Below, piece after piece: positions 25,856 through 34,559 of a DNA stretch of 64,000 nt. The position numbers and the translations under genes were made by a program. The DNA is from Geminocystis sp. NIES-3708. Its GTDB lineage: Bacteria; Cyanobacteriota; Cyanobacteriia; Cyanobacteriales; Cyanobacteriaceae. Under the pieces are notes generated by a model. That model searched no databases. It was not told the DNA's origin and saw only the letters and a list, made by a program, of their open reading frames with translations. Location: contig NZ_AP014815.1 in NCBI RefSeq assembly GCF_001548095.1, positions 991,656 to 1,055,655 of the forward strand, read 5' to 3'. The stretch's first letter is position 1. Every line of letters starts with the position of its first letter.

Positions 25856-26551
25856 ATGACTTCTTACACAACTTCCTCCGCTAGAGCCGAAATGAATGAA
25901 TTGAGAAGACTCAAAACTTTACTTCCCCCCGAGTTGCAAAGTTGGGTTATGATAGAAGCCTCTACAGAAGTTAATCCTCCGTTAATACGCACTGAGGAAT
26001 TAGGAAAAGATGAAATCGAGATTCAAATTGATTTGGTTAAGTGGGAAAATCTAGCAATTGATCAACGTAATCTAATGTTTTGGCATGAAGTTGCTCGTAT
26101 TCAAAATGATACTATTCCCCGTGAAGGTTGGGAAATGGCAGCATTGGCCATTGGTTTAGGTGGTGCGGTAGGTGAACTTTGGGTACAAGATGGTTTATTG
26201 TTATTGTTAGCTTTAGGTTTATGTGGTATTTCAGGTTATCGTTTATGGCAAAAAAACAATGGGGAAAAAAATCTCAAGGAAGCCATTGAAGCCGATGAAA
26301 AAGCGATTATTATTGCTACTCGTTTCGGTTATTCCATGAAAAATGCTTATCAAAGTTTAGGTAGTGCATTTAAAACTATTATTGAACAAACTCCTAATCG
26401 CAGTCAACGGAAAAAATATGAAGAGCGTTTACAAGCATTACGTCGTAGTGCCGCTAAAGCAAAACAAAAACAAGATCAACCCATCGAAAATCAGCCTTTA
26501 AAAACCCCTCCGGTGCGTTCGAGAAGTAGTGCTAGAATGAAAAATATTTAA
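25856..26551 (+). CDS. DUF3318 domain-containing protein
   Basis: A 231-residue cyanobacterial protein. The N-terminal DUF3318 region shows EMNELRRLKTLLPPELQSWVM, IQIDLVKWENL and FWHEVARIQNDTIPREGWE. Two hydrophobic segments at ~100-135 (MAALAIGLGGAVGELWVQ and LLLLLALGLCGISGYRLW) could span the membrane. The C-terminal ~90 residues are charged, helical and lysine/arginine-rich (SQRKKYEERLQALRRSAAKA), possibly binding nucleic acid or membrane. No function is known. The gene is divergent from the anchored protein at 25351-25770. Confidence 0.83.
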   Translation: MTSYTTSSARAEMNELRRLKTLLPPELQSWVMIEASTEVNPPLIRTEELGKDEIEIQIDLVKWENLAIDQRNLMFWHEVARIQNDTIPREGWEMAALAIGLGGAVGELWVQDGLLLLLALGLCGISGYRLWQKNNGEKNLKEAIEADEKAIIIATRFGYSMKNAYQSLGSAFKTIIEQTPNRSQRKKYEERLQALRRSAAKAKQKQDQPIENQPLKTPPVRSRSSARMKNI

Positions 26552-26829
26552 AATTTTATAAATAAAAAAGTGATTGATGAGGGTAAAAGAAAAATATATA
26601 TAAAAGGTCTTTGAAAATATTTTTTGAACCCCTGACTTACTTTTTATTTTAAATACTAATCAACAAATTCATAGATTAAAATTACTTTTTGTTATTTTTT
26701 TACTAATTATTAATTATTAATAAATTAGCTAATAATATTGGTTTTATCAATAACTTTCAAGATAAAATAGTGGTATTATTAAATTTAAAATTATTAGAAA
26801 GAAAAGCCACTTAATGAGGTAAATAAAAC

Positions 26830-27423
26830 ATGAGGAGTGCTAGTCATGATCCTTGGGATCAAATTAGAGAAGAGATTATTTTACTATGTATTCAGTGGTA
26901 TGTAACAGAAAGATTAAGCTACTCTCAATTGAAAATGGTAATGCAGCAAAGAGGTTTTAAAATTGATCCTCGTACTATTAATGCTATAATACAAGAATAT
27001 ACTCCTAGAGCGATGAAAAGATTTCGGGAGACAGAAAGAAGAAGAAAAAAGGGTTGGAGAGTAGTACAAATACCTTTTAAATTAAGGGGAAGGAGAAAAT
27101 ATTTATATAGAGCATTGGATGCACAAGGTAATACTTTAGATTTTATTATTACGGGAAAAAGAAATAAAGAAAAAGCAAGAATTTTTTTTGAAAAAACTAT
27201 TTCTAAAAATACAGAAATTACTCCTAGTAAAATATTACCAAAAAGACAAAAAAATAGTCTTAAAAATAATAATGTTCTCCGAAGTGTTTTGAGTATAACG
27301 ATACTTTCTATTATTGGAATTGTAGTATTTAATCAAGTGGCAAAATATACAGAAAAAAATAAAAATTTTAATCTCAATAATAATTCTTCCGAAAGATTAG
27401 TTTTAAACTTTGAAACAGTCTAG
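26830..27423 (+). CDS. IS6-family transposase relic fused to a C-terminal membrane segment
   Basis: A 197-residue protein. Residues ~15-65 resemble the IS6-family HTH domain: ILLCIQWYVTERLSYSQLKMV and GFKIDPRTINAIIQEYTP. Residues 66-125 match the start of the transposase domain (GWR.., KYLYRALDAQGNTLDFIITGKR, then KARIFFEKTI). The first catalytic Asp motif (MDET in IS6 enzymes) is replaced by VVQIP at residues 78-82, and the second and third acidic residues are absent because the domain stops early. A polar linker leads to one transmembrane helix (VLRSVLSITILSIIGIVVF, residues ~149-170). The frame is intact with a GAGG ribosome binding site, suggesting domestication. Confidence 0.68.
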   Translation: MRSASHDPWDQIREEIILLCIQWYVTERLSYSQLKMVMQQRGFKIDPRTINAIIQEYTPRAMKRFRETERRRKKGWRVVQIPFKLRGRRKYLYRALDAQGNTLDFIITGKRNKEKARIFFEKTISKNTEITPSKILPKRQKNSLKNNNVLRSVLSITILSIIGIVVFNQVAKYTEKNKNFNLNNNSSERLVLNFETV

Positions 27424-27452
27424 CAATTGATATTAACGTACACAAAAATATA

Positions 27453-28712
27453 ATGTTTATTAAAACTTATAATGATCCTGAATACACTGATTTAAAACTT
27501 TTATCTCTAAGTATCCTAATCTTACCATTTCAATCTTTTTTAGGAATTCTTGTTTTATTCTTTGTAATTTTAAAATCATGGATAAATAACTACAAAAATA
27601 TTATTAAAAATAATTTAAGTTATAGTTTTATTATTGTAACCGTTTTGATGATAATAGCTTCTATTTTTGCTTATAATTCATCAGAATCTTTTTTAGGATT
27701 AGTTCATTTTGTACCTTTTTTCTTAATGTTTTTAGGTTTGAGAACTTTAATTAGTAATTATAACCAGTTATTTTTTATTATTTTACCCATTATTTTAAAC
27801 TCAGTTATTATAGTTTTACTAGGAATTGGTGAAGTCAAATTAGGTTGGCAAACACCAGATTTATTTTTTAAGCTATCTGGATGGAGATTAATAGCTTATG
27901 GCATACCAGAAGGCAGAATGTCCTCAGTTTTTCCCCATGCTAATCCATTAACTTTATATTTAACAACAGCCTTAACTTTCACTTTGGCATTAATCATTTA
28001 CCGCCGAGAAAAACATAAATTTAATCAAATAGATTTATTGTTAATTTCAACAATTATTCTCAATCTCATTGGCTTAATTTTAACAAGTTCTCGTAACGGT
28101 TGGATCATAACTTTTTTTAGTTTTATCGCTTTTGCTATTTATTCAAATTGGTATGTAATTTTACAATTATTAGCTTTTGGAGGATTTATAGTTAGCTGGG
28201 CTTCTTTTGGTAATTTACCCGGACAAAATTGGACAAGAAAAATTGTTCCTAGTTTTTTATGGCAACGATTATCAGATCAGATGTATCCAGATCGTCCTTT
28301 ACCTACTTTAAGATCTAGTCAGTGGCGTTATTGTTTTGATTTAATTACAGATCGTCCTTTTTTCGGGTGGGGTTTAAGAAATTTTAGTGTATTGTATGAA
28401 GAAAAAACATCAATTTATTTAGGACATCCCCACAACTTATTTTTAATGTTTGGTGCAGAGACAGGATTAATAACTTTAGGTGTAATCATGTTCATCATAG
28501 GGAGAATTTTATGGCAAGGAATTCAAGCATTAAATAGATTAAAATTGCAAAAATCTCAAGGAATTATCTTATTTAGTTATTTAGTCGTATTTAGTAGTTT
28601 TATTATTTTTAACTTATTTGATGTCAGCATTTTTGACTTAAGATTAAATATTTTAGGATGGATAATTTTAGCTTCTATTTCTGGAGTCAGCGAAAATATC
28701 GTCAAAAATTAA
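27453..28712 (+). CDS. O-antigen ligase (WaaL/Wzy)-like membrane protein
   Basis: A 419-residue polytopic membrane protein with ~10-12 hydrophobic segments. The O-antigen ligase/polymerase signature covers residues ~165-330: RMSSVFPHANPLTLYL, LILTSSRNGWIITFF and FGWGLRNFSVLY followed by HPHNLFLMFGAETG. The arginine and histidine in these loops are the usual functional residues. It may ligate or polymerise polysaccharide at the cell surface. No glycosyltransferase cluster surrounds it; it starts 29 bp after the IS6 relic, so the two could be co-transcribed. Confidence 0.82.
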   Translation: MFIKTYNDPEYTDLKLLSLSILILPFQSFLGILVLFFVILKSWINNYKNIIKNNLSYSFIIVTVLMIIASIFAYNSSESFLGLVHFVPFFLMFLGLRTLISNYNQLFFIILPIILNSVIIVLLGIGEVKLGWQTPDLFFKLSGWRLIAYGIPEGRMSSVFPHANPLTLYLTTALTFTLALIIYRREKHKFNQIDLLLISTIILNLIGLILTSSRNGWIITFFSFIAFAIYSNWYVILQLLAFGGFIVSWASFGNLPGQNWTRKIVPSFLWQRLSDQMYPDRPLPTLRSSQWRYCFDLITDRPFFGWGLRNFSVLYEEKTSIYLGHPHNLFLMFGAETGLITLGVIMFIIGRILWQGIQALNRLKLQKSQGIILFSYLVVFSSFIIFNLFDVSIFDLRLNILGWIILASISGVSENIVKN

Positions 28713-29061
28713 TTGATTTTTTATCTATTATTTAGTAGTAAAAAAAGAATCAAAAGATGTTTATATATATAAATCGAAAAATGGCTTGTTAATGCTTTTA
28801 TTTATATAAAATTAAGCATTATTAGAGTAATATTTATAAGACAAAAAAAGAGCATTTTCAAATGGGTATGCTCATGGAATAAAAGAATTAGGAGTAATTC
28901 CATTTAGGTTAACATCTGAAAAGTAAGTTAATACATCAATACCTGTCCATAAAATTACAAACTATCTCTGTCTTTTTTAAAAAAACTAAAGAGTTCATCG
29001 TCAAAAAATGGTATTTTATGAAAGTGTCATTTTTTTGATTTAACTATAGGAATATAAAGTT
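28713..29061. other. 349-bp spacer with a minus-strand terminator and a short hairpin
   Basis: AT-rich DNA between two plus-strand genes. At 28843-28873, GAGCAT and ATGCTC pair around a 12-base loop. On the minus strand the stem is followed by seven T, a terminator for a minus-strand transcript although no minus-strand gene is annotated upstream of it. GAATTA-GGAG-TAATTC at 28884-28899 is a perfect six-pair hairpin. The last 30 bp hold the leader of the next gene. A small minus-strand RNA is possible. Confidence 0.4.
28843..28873 (-). terminator. Minus-strand terminator without an upstream gene
   Basis: Six-pair stem GAGCAT/ATGCTC with seven T immediately after it on the minus strand. No minus-strand reading frame ends near it, so it could terminate a small RNA starting between 28900 and 29060. 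Confidence 0.45.
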
Positions 29062-30099
29062 ATGATAGATACTCCCCCTTCAACTATCGATATTGCTCAG
29101 GCTTTATCGATTCCCGCAGATTTAGATTTTGATTTACCGAATCCTGAAGATGACGGTATTGCGGAGGAGGAGTTTCTGCAACAAGTGGAAAATAGTTGGA
29201 AAGTTTGCGAGCGCTTCGATTTACAAACTGATATTTGGCGTGGTAGGATTTTGCGCACCGTCAGAGATAGAGAAAAGCATGGGGGAGAAGGTAGAGGTAC
29301 AGGTTTTCTTAATTGGCTCAAAAATAGAGAAATTACCAAGAGTCAAGCTTATGCTTTTATTCAGTTAGCTAATAGTGCTGATACTCTATTAGAAGACGGA
29401 AAATTAGATCCTGAAGCGATTAATAATTTTAGTAAACGCGCTTTTGTGGAAACCGCTAAAGCTGATCCAGAAATTCAAAAATTAGTTAGTGAAGCCGCTC
29501 AAAATGGTGATCGTATTACTCGTCGAGAAGTCAAACAATTAACAGATGAATATACAGCGATGAATTCCGATTTATTGCCTGATATTGTTAAAGAAAAAGC
29601 CGTAGATGGATCATTACCCCCTCGACATTTAGCACCTTTGGTAAAAGAATTAGAAAAATTACCTGAAGAACAAATTGCCGAAATTCGTAAAGAAGTAGAG
29701 GAAAATCCAGATGTTGATACCGTTAAACAAATGACTTCCACAGCCAAAAGCTTATCTAAATATTTAGATTCTGCTTCTCAAGTTGAAACCTTAAGAGGTT
29801 CTAGTGTAGATATAGAAAGAGCCTTAGATGAGGCGTTGAGATTAGATTGTTTAAGTATTACCGCAGATTTAGTTAAACAAGCTACAAATTTAGAACAAAC
29901 TGTCGGTAAATTATATACTTTATGGAAAAAACTAGGTAGTGTAGCAGATCGTCTTTATGTAGAAACTGGTGCGAGTAGTCCTAATTTGCGATCGCTATTA
30001 AGTTGTTTAGAAAAACTCACCAGTGAAATGATCGAATTACATTTAGACGATGGAGGAGATAAAATGATTCGCTTAAAAATTATGAGTGATGAAATATAA
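29062..30099 (+). CDS. Conserved cyanobacterial protein of unknown function
   Basis: A 345-residue acidic, mostly helical cytoplasmic protein. It contains SWKVCERFDLQTDIWRGRILR, a tryptophan-rich helix (GFLNWLKNREITKSQAYAFIQLA) that resembles a helix-turn-helix, and a middle region (ITRREVKQLTDEYTAMN, LPPRHLAPLVKELEKLPEEQ) resembling the helices of ParB-like DNA-binding proteins. There is no N-terminal ParB nuclease-like motif. The C-terminal half is helical with few features. I cannot name a family; a chromatin or segregation role is speculative. It converges with atpC, with an 81-bp palindrome between them. Confidence 0.65.
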   Translation: MIDTPPSTIDIAQALSIPADLDFDLPNPEDDGIAEEEFLQQVENSWKVCERFDLQTDIWRGRILRTVRDREKHGGEGRGTGFLNWLKNREITKSQAYAFIQLANSADTLLEDGKLDPEAINNFSKRAFVETAKADPEIQKLVSEAAQNGDRITRREVKQLTDEYTAMNSDLLPDIVKEKAVDGSLPPRHLAPLVKELEKLPEEQIAEIRKEVEENPDVDTVKQMTSTAKSLSKYLDSASQVETLRGSSVDIERALDEALRLDCLSITADLVKQATNLEQTVGKLYTLWKKLGSVADRLYVETGASSPNLRSLLSCLEKLTSEMIELHLDDGGDKMIRLKIMSDEI

Positions 30100-30100
30100 A

Positions 30101-30181
30101 TAGGCTCTGCTGAATCAATCTAAAGTGTTTTAAGTCATAGTTTTTAAAAGAACTTTATTTACACTTTTTCAACAGAGCCTA
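30101..30181. repeat. 81-bp near-palindrome with IS6-like ends
   Basis: The left end TAGGCTCTGCTGAA and right end TTCAACAGAGCCTA are inverted repeats matching 13 of 14 positions. Inside, AAAGTGT and ACACTTT also pair, so the whole 81 bp can fold. GGCTCTGTTG is close to the terminal repeats of IS6/IS26-family elements as I know them, so this may be an IS6-derived MITE. It sits between the convergent 29062 gene and atpC, where it can also act as a two-way terminator. No perfect target duplication was seen. Confidence 0.55.
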
Positions 30182-30192
30182 ATTATTCATTT

Positions 30193-30594
30193 TTAACTAG
30201 CGGCTTGTAATCTGGCTCTAGCTTTTTTTACATTCTGAGTCGCTTTCATTTGCAAACGAATATCACCAGAAGTTGTAGCTTGTTCGAGAGATTTTTGAGC
30301 TTCTGCTAAACCATTCTGAGCTTCTTCTTTATTAATAGAGTCCCCTAATTCAGCACCATTGACCAAAATTTTAACTTCATTTTGTTCCACTTCCGCAAAA
30401 CCACCCATAACAGCAATGGATTTCCATTCTTTATCAGAGCGAACACGAATGACACCAATATCAAGATTAGTTAATAAAGGTGCGTGATCTGTTAAAATGC
30501 CTAATTGTCCACTACTACTTGGTAAAATTACCTCCTGAGCAGTTTGATCCCACACAGTCTTATCTGGGGTAATTACTCTTACTGTTAAAGTCAT
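30193..30594 (-). CDS. atpC: ATP synthase F1 epsilon subunit
   Basis: A 133-residue subunit of the F1 central stalk that couples rotation and inhibits ATP hydrolysis. The N-terminal beta sandwich has [29 protein letters not shown] and the [12 protein letters not shown] motif typical of cyanobacterial and chloroplast epsilon. The C-terminal helices run from [18 protein letters not shown] to the end (ARARLQAA). It lies 147 bp downstream of atpB on the same strand, the usual cyanobacterial atpB-atpE arrangement separate from the main atp cluster. Confidence 0.95.
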   Translation of the reverse strand: MTLTVRVITPDKTVWDQTAQEVILPSSSGQLGILTDHAPLLTNLDIGVIRVRSDKEWKSIAVMGGFAEVEQNEVKILVNGAELGDSINKEEAQNGLAEAQKSLEQATTSGDIRLQMKATQNVKKARARLQAAS

Positions 30595-30699
30595 AATTTA
30601 ATTGTAAATTTAATACTTATAATCTTATGTGAAGCACAATTAAAAATTTATAAGTTAGAATTAAAACCCTTATTGTGAAACAAAGGATCAAAACTCTAA

Positions 30700-30735
30700 C
30701 TATTGATTAATTGTTCATTGTTAATTGTTCATTAA
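30700..30735. repeat. Heptamer-type repeats between atpB and atpC
   Basis: Tandem degenerate seven-base units ATTGATTAATTGTTC and ATTGTTAATTGTTC. Same kind of array as at 18679 and 40163. The array ends just before the atpB stop. Confidence 0.4.
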
Positions 30736-30741
30736 ATGAAA

Positions 30742-32196
<1,455 letters not shown>

Positions 32197-32290
32197 TTAT
32201 TGTTAATTTACTTTCGTAAATATTAATTTATAATAAAATTTGCCACTTTCAAGATTATCATGTACTGGATCAATTTATGATCCCAATTTA

Positions 32291-32366
32291 CCCCAGTTCG
32301 ACAGAAGAAAAATGTTCAAGATAAGGGACACTACAAGACAAGGAGATGAAAAAGATGTTTTACAGG
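32291..32366. repeat. MITE-like intergenic repeat, partial copy E
   Basis: The left half of the family: CCCCAGTTCGACAGAAGAAAAA then AAGATAAGGGACACTACAAGACAAGGAGA. The terminal TATCGAACTGGGG of the other end is missing. It lies upstream of atpB (transcribed away) and chrA (towards), so it may alter promoter spacing. Confidence 0.55.
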
Positions 32367-32419
32367 AAAATTGATCTTTTTAACGATTTTTGTAATATAT
32401 TCAACAGGATTTAATTGTT

Positions 32420-33559
32420 ATGCCTGAGAATAAGAAACAACCATTAACAGAAATTGCTAAAGTCTTTTTAAAGCTAGGTGCGATCGCCTTTGGTGGTCCC
32501 GCCGCCCATGTTGCGATGATGGATGAGGAAATTGTTAATAAACGGCAGTGGATGAGTCGAGAAAAACTGTTGGATTTATTAGGAGTAACAAACTTAATAC
32601 CTGGTCCTAATTCTACAGAGTTAGCTATTCATATCGGCTATGAAAAAGCTGGTTGGAAAGGGTTAATCGTTGCTGGTAGTTGCTTCATTTTTCCTGCTAT
32701 GGCTATCGTCTGGATTTTGGCTATTTTATATGTGCGTTACGAAAATGTACCTTCTGCCGAATGGTTATTGTACGGTATTAAACCTGTTGTTATCGCTATT
32801 ATTATTCAAGCTTTGTGGAAATTGGGTAAAAAAGCCATGAAAAATATTCCTACTACCATAGGAGGTATTTTAGCTACTGTAGGCTTCTTTTTTGGTGGTG
32901 ATGAGGTGATTATTTTATTGGTGGTAGGATTGGGAGTAATGGTATATGAAAATTTTGCTAAAAATAAGATGCAAGGTGCTCTTTTATTGCCATTTTCAGG
33001 ATTATTGGCTCAAAATAGCGTTAATTTAACATTTATTCCCAGTGGATTAAATATATTTTTAGCTTTCCTCAAAATTGGTAGTCTTCTTTACGGTGGCGGT
33101 TATGTTTTATTGGCATTTTTACAGCGAGATTTAGTAGAAAATTATCAATGGTTAACTTCTGAACAACTGTTAGATGCGATCGCCATCGGACAATTAACTC
33201 CTGGACCTATTTTTACAACAGCGACATTTGTTGGTTATTTAGTTGCGGGAAATTTAGGTGCAATTTCTGCTACTGTTGGCATATTTTTACCTTCTTTTCT
33301 TTTGGTTTTATTGGTTAATCCTTGGGTAAATAAAATTCGTAATTCTCAATCGGCGAGTAGTTTTTTAGATGGAGTTAATACTGCTTCTTTAGGCTTAATG
33401 GCAGGAGTTACATTTATTTTAATTCGTACGTCAGTTATCGATTCCTTGACTTTAATTTTAACGATAGTAACAACAATAATAATTTTTTGTTATCAGGTAA
33501 ACTCTGCATGGTTAGTTTTAGGCGGAGGATTATTAGGCTTTATTGTCATGAATAATTAA
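32420..33559 (+). CDS. chrA: Chromate transporter, long (two-domain) ChrA type
   Basis: A 379-residue membrane protein of the CHR superfamily, which exports chromate by proton antiport. The two homologous CHR domains cover residues ~8-185 and ~200-375. The first has LGAIAFGGPAAHVAMM and GVTNLIPGPNSTELAIHIGY; the second has LKIGSLLYGGGYVLLAFLQ and AIGQLTPGPIFTTATFVGYL. The GGP and PGP motifs of both halves are intact. Ten or more hydrophobic helices are visible. It has its own promoter region; no chromate regulator is adjacent. Confidence 0.92.
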   Translation: MPENKKQPLTEIAKVFLKLGAIAFGGPAAHVAMMDEEIVNKRQWMSREKLLDLLGVTNLIPGPNSTELAIHIGYEKAGWKGLIVAGSCFIFPAMAIVWILAILYVRYENVPSAEWLLYGIKPVVIAIIIQALWKLGKKAMKNIPTTIGGILATVGFFFGGDEVIILLVVGLGVMVYENFAKNKMQGALLLPFSGLLAQNSVNLTFIPSGLNIFLAFLKIGSLLYGGGYVLLAFLQRDLVENYQWLTSEQLLDAIAIGQLTPGPIFTTATFVGYLVAGNLGAISATVGIFLPSFLLVLLVNPWVNKIRNSQSASSFLDGVNTASLGLMAGVTFILIRTSVIDSLTLILTIVTTIIIFCYQVNSAWLVLGGGLLGFIVMNN

Positions 33560-33607
33560 ACATTAGTAATTGCTAACAAAAATATTCTTAAAATATATTT
33601 AATAATT

Positions 33608-34447
33608 ATGGAACGAAAAACTTTTATTAAAGATGATAAAATTCAGATTTCTTACTTAGAATGGAATCAAGGAAAAACTCCTTTAATGTTATTACATGGC
33701 ATGGCTGATAACGCTTTTGTATGGACAAGTTTAGGAGAACATTTAAAAGATAACTATCATATTATTGCTCCTGATTTAAGAGGACATGGTGATAGTAGTA
33801 AACCAGAAACAGGATATTTTACTGAAGATATAATTAGCGATTTAGAAGCATTGATTAATTATTTAGGTTGGCAAAAGATTCATATTTTAGCACATTCTTG
33901 GACGGCAAAATTAGTACCTATTTGGGCAACAAAAAATCCTGATTATTTTTTAAGTATGATTTTAGTTGATCCTTTTTATATTAATAAAATACCTGATGTT
34001 TTTAAAATAACTTTTCCGTTTCTTTATCAAGTTTTACCTTTCCTGAAAATGACGGGTAATTTCACCACTTATGAAAAAGCCGAAAATTTAGCAAAAACAT
34101 TAAAACAATATCAAGGATGGACACCACTACAGGAAAAAGTATTTCAAAATAGTATCAAAAAAAATGATGATGGTACATGGTCAAGTAAATTTGTTCTTGA
34201 AGCAAGAAATGAAATTTTTACGGATGTTATGTTACAAGCTGGTTTAACGGAAAAATTAGTAATTCCTACTTTATTTATTCAGCCTGAAAAGGGATTAAAT
34301 CGAACATCATGGCAACTTCAACCTTTTAAAACTTATTTGTCTAATTTAACCATCAAAACTGTGCCTAGTAATCATTGGGCTTTTTTGGTACAACCACAAC
34401 CATTTAATGAAGTTATTGAGGAATTTTTAGAAACACGAAAAAATTAA
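33608..34447 (+). CDS. Alpha/beta hydrolase
   Basis: A 279-residue hydrolase. The oxyanion strand is LLHGMADNAFVW and the next motif DLRGHGDSSKPETGYF, as in haloperoxidase- and epoxide-hydrolase-like enzymes. The nucleophile serine sits in ILAHSWTAKLV, where the glycine after it is replaced by threonine or alanine (GxSxG is HSWTA), an unusual elbow. The acid may be in LVDPFY, and the histidine in NHWAFL. The substrate is unknown. It lies 48 bp after chrA on the same strand. Confidence 0.85.
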   Translation: MERKTFIKDDKIQISYLEWNQGKTPLMLLHGMADNAFVWTSLGEHLKDNYHIIAPDLRGHGDSSKPETGYFTEDIISDLEALINYLGWQKIHILAHSWTAKLVPIWATKNPDYFLSMILVDPFYINKIPDVFKITFPFLYQVLPFLKMTGNFTTYEKAENLAKTLKQYQGWTPLQEKVFQNSIKKNDDGTWSSKFVLEARNEIFTDVMLQAGLTEKLVIPTLFIQPEKGLNRTSWQLQPFKTYLSNLTIKTVPSNHWAFLVQPQPFNEVIEEFLETRKN

Positions 34448-34559
34448 AGTTTATGACTATTAAAAATTAGTAATAATTATCAAACTAATAGTTCAATTCA
34501 TCGGTTTTTTGTCTCAACTTTATTCGTTATAATCAGAAAGAAAATTTTAAACAACTTCA

